Shown: piece by piece, positions 39,717 through 47,644 of the stretch
Layout: each line of letters starts with the position of its first letter
Numbering within the stretch: the stretch's first letter is position 1
DNA from: Mesorhizobium amorphae
GTDB lineage: Bacteria; Pseudomonadota; Alphaproteobacteria; Rhizobiales; Rhizobiaceae
NCBI GenBank assembly: GCA_003240775.1
Contig: QFNI01000026.1
Location: 1 to 53,041 of the forward strand
Length of the DNA stretch: 53,041 nucleotides
Direction: 5' to 3'
Translations under genes and position numbers: made by a program
The notes under the pieces: model-generated
What the model saw: the letters and a program-made list of their open reading frames with translations, nothing else
What the model was told of the DNA's origin: nothing
The model's database searches: none

Positions 39717-41285
39717 TTGACGGAACAACCAAGCGGCAGGTGGCTGGCGGCCGTGGGATGCGGCTATTGGGGCCGCAACATCGTGCGCTGCATGAGCGAA
39801 CTCGGCGTGCTCGCCGCCGTCTGCGACGCGAACCCCGAGAATGCCCAGGCGCTCGCCGGAACTTTCGGCGTGGACGCCCGGAGCTTCGACGCCATCCTGT
39901 CCGACCCCGCGATCCGCGCCGTCACGATCGCTGTGCCGGCCGAGCTGCATTACGAGACGGCGCGCCAGGCGCTCGAAGCGGGCAAGCACGTGTTCGTGGA
40001 AAAGCCCATCGCCCTTTCGGTGCGCGACGGCGAGGCGCTCGGGCGACTGGCCGATGAACGCGGCCTCGTGCTGATGATCGGTCACCTCCTGCAGTATCAC
40101 CCGGCCTTCCGGACACTGAAGGCCCTGGTGGCGGACGGGCGCATCGGCGCCGTGCGCAGCGTCTATTCCAACCGCCTGAGCATGGGAAAGCTGCGCACCG
40201 AGGAAGACGTGCTGTGGAGCTTCGCCCCGCACGACCTCTCCATGATCCTGTCGCTGGTGGGCGAGGCACCGTCGGAGGTGACCGCGCACGCGAAGTCCAC
40301 CGTGTCGGTCGCGCTCGCCGACGAAGCGCATGTGCATCTCGCCTTTCCGTCCGGCACGGCCGCCCATGTGCACGTGTCCTGGCTCCACCCCATGAAGGAG
40401 CAGCGGCTCGTCGTGGTGGGCACCAAGGCCTGCGCGGTGTTCGACGACGTCGCCCCGCGCGAGAAGAAGATCGCGATCACGCCTTATGAGGTGAAGGCCG
40501 GCCCCGCGCTCTCCAAGGGCGAGGTGGAGTATGTCTCATTCCCCGAGGGCGAGCCGCTCAAGGAGGAGTGCCGCCACTTCCTCGATTGCGTGGAAACCGG
40601 CCAAAGGCCGATCTCGGATGCGGCCGAGGCGCTGGGCGTGCTCGCCGTCCTGGAGAGGGCCAGCGAAGCGATCCGCAAGCCCAAGCCGGAAGCCAAGCCC
40701 GCCTTTTTCGTCCACGAGAGCGCCTATGTGGACCAGCCCTCGACCATCGGCGAAGGCTCCAAGATCTGGCATTTCAGCCATGTGCTGCCGCGCACCGTGC
40801 TCGGACGCAACGTCGTCGTCGGCCAAAACGTGGTGATCGGGCCGGACTGCTCGGTGGGCGACGGCTGCAAGATCCAGAACAATGTCAGCCTCTACAAGGG
40901 CGTCCACCTGGCCGAGGACGTGTTTTGCGGGCCGTCCTGCGTGTTCACCAACGTGCTCAACCCCCGCGCCCATGTGGAGCGCAAGGACGAGTTCCGCGAA
41001 ACCCATGTGGAGCGCGGCGCGACCATCGGGGCCAACGCCACGATCGTCTGCGGCAACCGGGTCGGCGCCTTCGCTATGATCGGCGCGGGTGCCGTGGTGA
41101 CCAAGGATGTGCCCCCCCACGCGCTCGTGGTGGGCGTGCCCGCGCGCCGGATCGGCTGGGTCAGCCGGGCGGGCGAGATCTTGGACGAGAGCCTGCGCTG
41201 CCCGCGTACGGGCGAACAATACCGCGAGGATGCGGGCCGGCTCGAATTGGCGGAAACGTCGGACGCCGTACGGCGGATCGCGTGA
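39717..41285 (+). CDS. Fused UDP-sugar 3-dehydrogenase (WbpB/WlbA-like) and N-acetyltransferase (WbpD/WlbB-like)
   Basis: A 522-residue two-enzyme fusion. Residues 1-320 are a Gfo/Idh dehydrogenase with GCGYWG (14-19) and EKP (95-97). Residues about 331-485 are a left-handed beta-helix acetyltransferase with repeated hexapeptides (IGEGSKI, VVVGQNVVIGPDCSVGDGC) and CGPSCVFTNVLNPRA. In Pseudomonas and Bordetella these are separate enzymes that oxidise C-3 of UDP-GlcNAcA and later acetylate the new 3-amino group. The aminotransferase of the same pathway follows. The start is a TTG. The UDP-GlcNAc 6-dehydrogenase needed upstream is not in the window. Confidence 0.88.
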   Translation: MTEQPSGRWLAAVGCGYWGRNIVRCMSELGVLAAVCDANPENAQALAGTFGVDARSFDAILSDPAIRAVTIAVPAELHYETARQALEAGKHVFVEKPIALSVRDGEALGRLADERGLVLMIGHLLQYHPAFRTLKALVADGRIGAVRSVYSNRLSMGKLRTEEDVLWSFAPHDLSMILSLVGEAPSEVTAHAKSTVSVALADEAHVHLAFPSGTAAHVHVSWLHPMKEQRLVVVGTKACAVFDDVAPREKKIAITPYEVKAGPALSKGEVEYVSFPEGEPLKEECRHFLDCVETGQRPISDAAEALGVLAVLERASEAIRKPKPEAKPAFFVHESAYVDQPSTIGEGSKIWHFSHVLPRTVLGRNVVVGQNVVIGPDCSVGDGCKIQNNVSLYKGVHLAEDVFCGPSCVFTNVLNPRAHVERKDEFRETHVERGATIGANATIVCGNRVGAFAMIGAGAVVTKDVPPHALVVGVPARRIGWVSRAGEILDESLRCPRTGEQYREDAGRLELAETSDAVRRIA

Positions 41286-41298
41286 ACGGGAGTTTTCC

Positions 41299-42456
41299 AT
41301 GACGCACAAGGCAATCGAATTCATCGATCTGGGCGCCCAGCGCGACCGCATCCGCCCCGCGATCGACAAGGCCGTGAAGAAGGTGATCGATTCCGGCGCC
41401 TTCATCATGGGCCCCGAAGTGGCCGAACTGGAGCGTGACCTTTCGGCCTTTTCGGGCGCCAGGCACACGCTGTCCTGCGCGTCCGGCACGGATGCGCTGC
41501 TTCTGCCGCTGATGGCTTGGGAAGTGAAGGCGGGCGACGCCGTGTTCTGTCCCTCCTTCACGTTCGCGGCGACGGCGGAAGTGGTGGCGCTCGCGGGTGC
41601 GACCCCGATCTTCGTGGACTGCCTGCCCGACACCATGAACATCGACGTCGCCGGCCTCGAGCGCGCGATCAGCCAGGTGAAGCGCCAGGGCGAGTTGACC
41701 CCCCGCGTGGTGATCGCAGTCGACCTGTTCGGCCAGACGGCCGACTACCCCGCCCTGCGCGCGCTTTGCGACACCCACGGCCTCAAGCTCATCTCGGACG
41801 CAGCACAGGGCTTCGGCGCGACGCTGCACGGCTCCATGAGCAACAAGTGGGCGGATCTCGTGGCGACGAGCTTCTTTCCCGCCAAGCCGCTCGGCTGCTA
41901 CGGCGACGGCGGCGCCATCCAGACCGACGACACGGAACTCCACACCGTGATGGAATCGCTGCGTGTGCATGGCAAGGGCACGGACAAATACGACAACGTG
42001 CGCATCGGCATGAACGGGCGCCTGGACACGATCCAGGCCGCCGTGCTGATCGAGAAGCTGCGCATCTTCCCCGACGAGATCGAGGCGCGCAACCGTGTGG
42101 CCGCGCGCTACAACGAGCTTCTCGGCGATGTGGTGGGCCTGCAGCGCCTGATCGACGGTGCGGTCTCGACCTGGGCGCAATATACGGTGGTGCTCCGCTC
42201 CAACGGCGTGCGCGACGGATTGGCCGCAGCGCTCAAAGCGCGCGGCGTGCCGACGGCCATCTACTATCCCAAGCCCCTCCACCAGCAGACGGCCTACAAG
42301 CACTTCCCCGTGGAAGGAAACGGCCTGCCCGTCAGCGACGACCTCGCCGGCCGCGTGATCGCCCTGCCGATGCACCCCTATCTCGACACCGAGACACAGG
42401 ACCGCATCGTCGAAGCCTTCCGCGCGTCGCTCGAAGAGGTCCGTCTGGCGGCCTGA
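41299..42456 (+). CDS. DegT/DnrJ/EryC1 sugar aminotransferase (WbpE/WlbC-like)
   Basis: A 385-residue PLP-dependent aminotransferase. The substrate/cofactor loop CASGTDALLLPL, the PLP-binding Asp in SDAAQGFGA and the Schiff-base Lys196 in SFFPAKPLGCYGDGG are all present. The best fit is the enzyme that aminates UDP-3-keto-GlcNAcA before acetylation by the fused partner just upstream. The genes lie 13 bases apart. Together they should give UDP-2,3-diacetamido-2,3-dideoxyglucuronate. Confidence 0.9.
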   Translation: MTHKAIEFIDLGAQRDRIRPAIDKAVKKVIDSGAFIMGPEVAELERDLSAFSGARHTLSCASGTDALLLPLMAWEVKAGDAVFCPSFTFAATAEVVALAGATPIFVDCLPDTMNIDVAGLERAISQVKRQGELTPRVVIAVDLFGQTADYPALRALCDTHGLKLISDAAQGFGATLHGSMSNKWADLVATSFFPAKPLGCYGDGGAIQTDDTELHTVMESLRVHGKGTDKYDNVRIGMNGRLDTIQAAVLIEKLRIFPDEIEARNRVAARYNELLGDVVGLQRLIDGAVSTWAQYTVVLRSNGVRDGLAAALKARGVPTAIYYPKPLHQQTAYKHFPVEGNGLPVSDDLAGRVIALPMHPYLDTETQDRIVEAFRASLEEVRLAA

Positions 42457-42470
42457 GGAACGGTTCGGCG

Positions 42471-43625
42471 GTGAGCGGGCTGCCGCGCGTCGTCCAGGTC
42501 TCGCTGTCGCCCGCACGAAACGACAGCCGGGTCCTGCGCACGCGGGCAGCACTCGCCGATGCGGGCCATGCGTCCGTGCTGCTGGCGCCCGGCGAGGGCT
42601 TGGCCGAGACGCCTTTTGACGCCCGGCGCAAGTTGATGCTGGCAGCCCTTTACGGGGGGCTGGGGCGGCTGGGCTCGCGGGGCGCGCTCGCGGCCTATTG
42701 GAGCGTGGGCGCCCACCGTGCGGCCTATGCAGCGCTTCTCGCCAGCCGGCCCGATGCCGTCCACGCGCATGACTGGGACACGCTGCCCATTGCTGCCCGA
42801 GCGGCCCGCAGGCTCGTCGTGCCATTCGTCTATGACGCACACGAGGTGGCGACCGACATGCACCCCGACCGCTTCTTGTGGCGGCTGGTGTTTCCCCATG
42901 TGATCGGCGCCATCGAGCGGACGCTCGTGCCGCAGGCCTCTGCCTGGGTGACGGTGAGCCCCGGCATCGCCGCGCTGATGACGGCCCGCCACGGCCTGGA
43001 CCCCGACCGCATCGCGGTGGTGCGCAACGTGCCCGACCGCGCCCCGATCGGTCCGCCCGTGCGCCGCGAGGGATTGCTTCTCCATTATCACGGCATCCTG
43101 GCCGATGGCCGCGGCATCGAGCCCGCGCTCGACGCCCTGGCGCTTCTGCCCCCCACGACCCATCTGCGCCTCACCGGCCCCTGGAGCCGCAACGGCTACG
43201 AGGGGGCCATCCGCGGCCGGATCGCAGCATTGGGGCTCGGCACGCGCGTCACGATTGCTCCCGCCGTGCCGGTGACAGCCCTTCTCGCCCATGCGGCCGA
43301 AGCCGAGATCGGCCTCTGCCTCCTGCCGCTCGACCGCTTGCAGAACATCCACGCGCTTCCCAACAAGGTCTTCGAATATGCCGCGGCCGGGCTTTGCGGG
43401 ATCGTCTCGCCGGGGCCGGACATGGCGGGCTTCGTGGAAGGCAACGGTGTGGGCGTGACCACAGCCTATGACGGCGCGAGCCTGGCCCAGGCGATCACCG
43501 AGCTTTCGCCCGATCGGCTCGCCGCGATCCGTGCGAAAGCGCGTGCGCTCGACCTTTTCTGGGACACCGAGCGCAACGTGCTGCTCGATCTCTACAAGCG
43601 CTCGGTCTTCACCAGCGCGCGGTAG
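42471..43625 (+). CDS. Glycosyltransferase family 4-like
   Basis: A 384-residue GT-B protein. N-terminal features are VVQVSLSPARNDSRVLRTRAAL and the YDAHEV motif (VPFVYDAHEVATD). Donor-domain features are LHYHGILADGRGIEPALDAL and LPNKVFEYAAAGLCGIVSP. It starts at a GTG 14 bases after the aminotransferase stop, so it is probably the last gene of this plus-strand unit. Its end overlaps the convergent glycosyltransferase gene by 34 bases. Confidence 0.86.
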   Translation: MSGLPRVVQVSLSPARNDSRVLRTRAALADAGHASVLLAPGEGLAETPFDARRKLMLAALYGGLGRLGSRGALAAYWSVGAHRAAYAALLASRPDAVHAHDWDTLPIAARAARRLVVPFVYDAHEVATDMHPDRFLWRLVFPHVIGAIERTLVPQASAWVTVSPGIAALMTARHGLDPDRIAVVRNVPDRAPIGPPVRREGLLLHYHGILADGRGIEPALDALALLPPTTHLRLTGPWSRNGYEGAIRGRIAALGLGTRVTIAPAVPVTALLAHAAEAEIGLCLLPLDRLQNIHALPNKVFEYAAAGLCGIVSPGPDMAGFVEGNGVGVTTAYDGASLAQAITELSPDRLAAIRAKARALDLFWDTERNVLLDLYKRSVFTSAR

Positions 43626-44761
43626 ATGGCTGCCACCCGCTCGCGCACATGGGCCTCCGTGTAGCCTTCGAGCACGCGCGCCCGCGCGCTTTCGCCCATC
43701 GCTGCCACGAGGGCAGGGTCGCCCGCGAGCGCCACCATATGGTGCGCCAGCGCTTGCGCGTCATCGGCCGGCACCACGAACCCGTCGCGGCCGTCGCGCA
43801 CGAAGGAGCGGCAGCCGGGCACATCGGTGGTGAGCAAGCCCCGCCCGCAGGCCGCGGCCTCGAGCAGCGTGCGCGGCAGCCCTTCCCCGCCGCGCGACGG
43901 CAGGCAGCAGAGGTGATGGTCGCGCCACACCGCGCGCACGTCGCGGCTCAAGCCGTGCCAGCGGATGCCGGGTTTCTGCGACCACGCTTCCAGGAGTTCG
44001 CGCCCGATGGCACGGGGGTTGGAAGGGTCGGGCTCGCCGAACAGCGAAAGCTCCACATCCGCGCCTTGCGCGCGTGCGAGCGACACCGCCTCGACCGCCG
44101 TGTCCACGCCCTTCGACCAAAGCATCCGCGCGACCAGCGCGATCCGGAGCGGCGGGTGCGGGGCCTGCGGAAGCGCCGCGAAATGCTCGGGATCGACGCC
44201 CGCCCCGCCGATCACCGAGACATTCGCCGCGTCGGGGTCGAGGCCGAAGCTCGTTGGGTCGTCCCGGTTCTCGAAAAGGTAATGCGTCTGCGGCGAGGCG
44301 AGCAGCCCGCGCAGCGCCTGGCGCACGCGCGATGCCGCAAAGCGGGCCTTGCGCCCCGCATGAGCGCTCAGATAACCTCCGCCCGTCACCGCATAGACGC
44401 GCGGCCCGATGCCCGCGAGCCGTGCCGCCGCGCCTCCGACCAGGATGGCGCGCAGCGCTATGCAATGGACGAGGCTCACGCGCTCGCGCCGCAGGATGCG
44501 CGCTAGCCTGAGCGTGGCCGAAAGCGCGGCCAGCGGGTTGAGGCTGCGCCGCTCGGCTTCGAGCGGGATCACGCGCCCGCCGGCAGCCTCGATCACGGAG
44601 GCGTGGTGACGCACGCGGGCGATCACCAGCGGCTCGAAGCCCGCATCGTGTGCCGCCCGCAGCATGGGCAGGAAATGCGAGGCGAAGAACCAGTCCTCGG
44701 TCGCCACGAAGGCGAGCCTGGGCCGAGGGTCGGGGGAAGGAAGCTTATGCATCGGATGCAT
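43592..44761 (-). CDS. Glycosyltransferase family 4 (GalNAc/HexNAc transferase-like)
   Basis: A 389-residue GT-B enzyme. N-terminal AFVATEDWFFASHFLPMLRAA and the AVTGGGYL segment match a subgroup often found beside sugar transferases in rhizobial and Bacteroides polysaccharide loci. The donor domain has LRIALVARMLWSKGVDTAVEA and SRGGEGLPRTLLEAAACGRGLLTTDVPG. It is the only minus-strand gene among its neighbours. Two close ATG codons (44761 and 44752) are possible starts, neither with a clear ribosome site. Confidence 0.87.
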   Translation of the reverse strand: MHPMHKLPSPDPRPRLAFVATEDWFFASHFLPMLRAAHDAGFEPLVIARVRHHASVIEAAGGRVIPLEAERRSLNPLAALSATLRLARILRRERVSLVHCIALRAILVGGAAARLAGIGPRVYAVTGGGYLSAHAGRKARFAASRVRQALRGLLASPQTHYLFENRDDPTSFGLDPDAANVSVIGGAGVDPEHFAALPQAPHPPLRIALVARMLWSKGVDTAVEAVSLARAQGADVELSLFGEPDPSNPRAIGRELLEAWSQKPGIRWHGLSRDVRAVWRDHHLCCLPSRGGEGLPRTLLEAAACGRGLLTTDVPGCRSFVRDGRDGFVVPADDAQALAHHMVALAGDPALVAAMGESARARVLEGYTEAHVRERVAAIYRALVKTERL

Positions 44762-44850
44762 GGGTGTGACGCATGCGCCCTAGCCTATGATGTCTTGCCA
44801 TGCCAGTGCAGGAACTGCGCGCCGTCGAATGGATGATCGCGGCAAGCCGA

Positions 44851-44875
44851 TTTTTACTGCAAGATGATCTAAAAA
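44851..44875. promoter_or_regulatory. AT-rich inverted arms in a divergent promoter region
   Basis: TTTTTA (44851-44856) and TAAAAA (44870-44875) flank 13 bases in the 170-base gap between two divergent polysaccharide genes. The AT-richness is exceptional for this window. It may hold promoters or a site for an AT-preferring regulator such as MucR/Ros; no clear -35/-10 pair is visible. Confidence 0.35.
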
Positions 44876-44931
44876 CTGGACGTGATGGCGAAACACACAT
44901 CCGATGCGCCTCCGGCCGCAGGCGAAACCCG

Positions 44932-45810
44932 ATGGTGACCACGGTCGCGCTGTCCGGCGCGGGCGGGCTGATCGGGCGTGCCGTGGCGGCCCGGCTCGCG
45001 GAAAGCGGCCATGCGGTTCGTGCCCTGCGCCATGGGGGTGCCCTGCCCGCCCCTTCCGCGCCCTCCCAGGCCTTTCGCGAGGCGCTCGCCGGGGCGGACC
45101 TCGTCGTGCATTGCGCAGCGCTCAACAGCGACCGCGGGACGTCTCCCCAGGCGCTCGACGCCGCGAATGGTGTGCTCACCGCGCGCCTCGCGGAAGCCGC
45201 CGCAGAGATGCCCGGCTGCGGCTTCATCTATCTGTCCTCCACCCGCGCGGTGGCTGACTCTGGCGTGGATTGCATGATCGGCCCCGACACCCCACCCCGC
45301 CCCACCGGCGCCTATGGCCGCTCCAAGCTGCTCGGCGAAACCGGTGTTCGCGAGGCCTTTGGCGTGCTTGGGAACCGCCGCGCTTTCATTCTGCGCCTGC
45401 CGATGGTCTATGGGCAGGGGATGCGCGGGCTGCTCGGCCTTCTTCTGCGCCTGGCGCGAAGCCCCCTGCCCTTGCCGCTCGGCGGGCTAAAGGGCGTGCG
45501 GCCGCTTCTGGGGCTCGACAAGGCCGTTGGGGCGATCCTCCACCTTGCCGGTCTCTCGCCCGCCCCCTTGCGCACGCTGGTCGCGGCCGATGCCGAACCC
45601 CTCTCCCTTTCTGAGATCGCCACGGCCTTTCGTGCCGGGCTGGGGCGGCGGCCGGGCATCCTGGGTTTTCCGCCGCCTGCATTCGGCCCGTTGCGCGCGC
45701 TGCAAGTGCGTCAGGCCTGCGATGTTTCCGCGCTTGCCGCGCTCGGCTGGGAGCCGCGCACGGACACGCCTGCGGCACTTGCCGCGCTCGCGGCGGGAAA
45801 GCGCCCATGA
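44932..45810 (+). CDS. NAD-dependent 4-reductase/epimerase (WreQ/WbpV-like)
   Basis: A 292-residue extended short-chain dehydrogenase with LSGAGGLIGRAVA at residues 7-19, a Ser region YLSSTRAV and the Tyr-x3-Lys GAYGRSKLLGE. With the small sugar transferase it overlaps (ATGA) and the 4,6-dehydratase two genes on, it matches the gene set making undecaprenyl-PP-linked QuiNAc in Rhizobium etli. There the reductase reduces the 4-keto-6-deoxy-GlcNAc intermediate. QuiNAc versus FucNAc cannot be told from the sequence. Confidence 0.82.
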   Translation: MVTTVALSGAGGLIGRAVAARLAESGHAVRALRHGGALPAPSAPSQAFREALAGADLVVHCAALNSDRGTSPQALDAANGVLTARLAEAAAEMPGCGFIYLSSTRAVADSGVDCMIGPDTPPRPTGAYGRSKLLGETGVREAFGVLGNRRAFILRLPMVYGQGMRGLLGLLLRLARSPLPLPLGGLKGVRPLLGLDKAVGAILHLAGLSPAPLRTLVAADAEPLSLSEIATAFRAGLGRRPGILGFPPPAFGPLRALQVRQACDVSALAALGWEPRTDTPAALAALAAGKRP

Positions 45811-46364
45811 TCAAGCGCCTGTTCGATTTCACGGCGGCAGGCCTCGGGCTTCTCGTGCTCGCACCCGTTATCGGCTGTCTGGCACTCCTGATCCGGCGCG
45901 ACTCGCCCGGCCCCGCGATCTTCGCGCAGAAGCGGGTCGGGCGTGAAGGCCGGGTCTTCACCTGCTTCAAGCTGCGCACCATGCGCTCCGACACGCCCGA
46001 TCTGCCGACCCATCTGGCCTCAGCCTCGTCCATCACGCGGCTGGGCGCCGTGCTCCGCCGCACCAAGCTCGATGAGCTGCCGCAGCTCTGGAACGTCTTG
46101 TGGGGCGAGATGAGCCTCGTCGGCCCCCGCCCCTGCCTACCCACGCAGGAACTGCTGGTGGAGGAACGCCGCGCGCGAGGGGTGCTCGCGCTGCGGCCGG
46201 GCATCACCGGGCTCGCCCAGGTCGACGGCATCGACATGTCCGATCCCGTGCGCCTCGCCCGGCGCGACGCGGATTACCTCCAAAGTGCGAGCTTTGCGGG
46301 CGACATCCTTTTGCTCTTCAAGACCTTCCTCGGACGAGGCGGCGGCGATCGTGTCCGGATCTGA
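45807..46364 (+). CDS. Initiating undecaprenyl-phosphate sugar-1-phosphate transferase, short type
   Basis: A 185-residue polyprenol-phosphate hexose-1-phosphate transferase consisting only of the catalytic core, like PglC or WreU. One N-terminal membrane segment (FDFTAAGLGLLVLAPVIGCLALL) is followed by PAIFAQKRVGREG, FKLRTM, the catalytic LRRTKLDELPQLWNVL and MSLVGPRP. It transfers the first sugar phosphate of the repeat unit to the lipid carrier at the inner membrane. It is coupled on both sides by overlapping start and stop codons. Confidence 0.92.
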   Translation: MIKRLFDFTAAGLGLLVLAPVIGCLALLIRRDSPGPAIFAQKRVGREGRVFTCFKLRTMRSDTPDLPTHLASASSITRLGAVLRRTKLDELPQLWNVLWGEMSLVGPRPCLPTQELLVEERRARGVLALRPGITGLAQVDGIDMSDPVRLARRDADYLQSASFAGDILLLFKTFLGRGGGDRVRI

Positions 46365-47637
46365 GCGCGCCGTGCGGGGCTCCTGGCGATACGTCTCGGG
46401 CGAGCGGGGCTTCTTCCCCCCGCTGCCGCCCACATTGTTCGCCCGCAACAACGCGATGGCGGTAGCCTTGATGACCGCCCTGCCGGCAGTGGGCGGGAGT
46501 GCCGTCTCCATGCTGCTCGCGCTTTACTTCGGCTGGGGCATCATCTGCGTGGCGCTCGGGCGCTTTCCGCTTCTCCTGACGCCCACCGACCGGATCGCGG
46601 TCGGTGCGTTCTCCGCCTATTGGCTGCTCATTCTCGTCACGGCCCTCTTTCAGCCGGACCCCCTCGACGGCTTGCGCATCGCGGCGCAGCTTCTGCCGTT
46701 CCTGTCGCTCTGGGTGATGATCCCACGCCTGCGCGCGAGCCCCGAGGTCGACTACCTCTCCTTCATGGCGGCGGGTGCCGCCATCGGTGCCATCAGTGCG
46801 ACCGCGCTTGGCCTCTGGCAGGTGGCGCAGGGTGCAGCGCGGCCCGAAGCCATGGCGGGCAATGCCGGGGTCTACGCCATTCTCTGCCTGGGGCTCGGCG
46901 CGCTTTCGGCCGTCAACATCGATTCCCCCATCGCCAAGCGGCGCTGGCTGGCATTCGCCGGCATCATCGCGGGCGGCATCGGCATGACGATCTCGCTCAC
47001 CCGCGGCGTCTGGCTCGCGGCCCTGCCGATCGCCGTGCTGATGGTGCTCTATGCGCCCCGCCGCTGGGCTCAGTTCCGGCCGGCGACCATTCTCGGCATC
47101 CTGGCGCTCGCGCTCGCGGCCACCGTGATGTTTGCCGGCCAGTTCCTGCTCGATCTCTTCCACCAGACGGTCACGGCCTTCCAGACCATGGCGCTCGGCG
47201 ACTTCACATCGAGCCCCGGCCAGCGCGTGCGCATGTGGATCGCGGCCGCCGAGGCGTTCGGCGAATCGCCGCTCTGGGGCTACGGCATCCAGAACCGCAT
47301 GGATGTGGTGATCGGGCACTACCCGCTCAACGCGCCGCATGTGGTGCCCTACTCCCACGCACACAACGGCTTCTTTTCGGCCGCCATCGACGGCGGCGTG
47401 CTGGTGCTGACGGCCCTGGTAGCGGTTCTCGCAGCACCCGTCCTCGTCGCCGCGCGTCACCGCCGCGAGCCGGACGGCCGCAGGCGTCTCTTCGCCGCCT
47501 GGATGCTGGTGCTGACGGTCGCGCTCTGTGGGCTGACGCAGATCATGTTCAAGCACGACATCCTCGACGCCTTCTTCGTCTACACCACGGCCGTGATCGC
47601 GGCCTCGGTGCCCGTGGCGTCGGGTCGGAAAAGCTAG
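46351..47637 (+). CDS. O-antigen polymerase/ligase (Wzy/WaaL-like) membrane protein
   Basis: A 428-residue polytopic membrane protein with about ten to twelve hydrophobic segments. The large periplasmic loop has SSPGQRVRMWIAAAEAFGESPLWGYG and then YSHAHNGFFSAAIDGGV, the O-antigen ligase (Wzy_C) signature with its conserved His. It joins or polymerises lipid-linked repeat units in the periplasm. The GTG at 46351 overlaps the transferase gene by 14 bases; an internal ATG at 46456 is possible. Ligase versus polymerase cannot be told from the sequence. Confidence 0.84.
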   Translation: MSGSERAVRGSWRYVSGERGFFPPLPPTLFARNNAMAVALMTALPAVGGSAVSMLLALYFGWGIICVALGRFPLLLTPTDRIAVGAFSAYWLLILVTALFQPDPLDGLRIAAQLLPFLSLWVMIPRLRASPEVDYLSFMAAGAAIGAISATALGLWQVAQGAARPEAMAGNAGVYAILCLGLGALSAVNIDSPIAKRRWLAFAGIIAGGIGMTISLTRGVWLAALPIAVLMVLYAPRRWAQFRPATILGILALALAATVMFAGQFLLDLFHQTVTAFQTMALGDFTSSPGQRVRMWIAAAEAFGESPLWGYGIQNRMDVVIGHYPLNAPHVVPYSHAHNGFFSAAIDGGVLVLTALVAVLAAPVLVAARHRREPDGRRRLFAAWMLVLTVALCGLTQIMFKHDILDAFFVYTTAVIAASVPVASGRKS

Positions 47638-47644
47638 AACGCGT

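Noticed and set aside
44747..44761. Perfect 15-base palindrome ATGCATC-G-GATGCAT
   Set aside because: It coincides with the two alternative start codons of the minus-strand glycosyltransferase and is explained by the coding of Met-His repeats.
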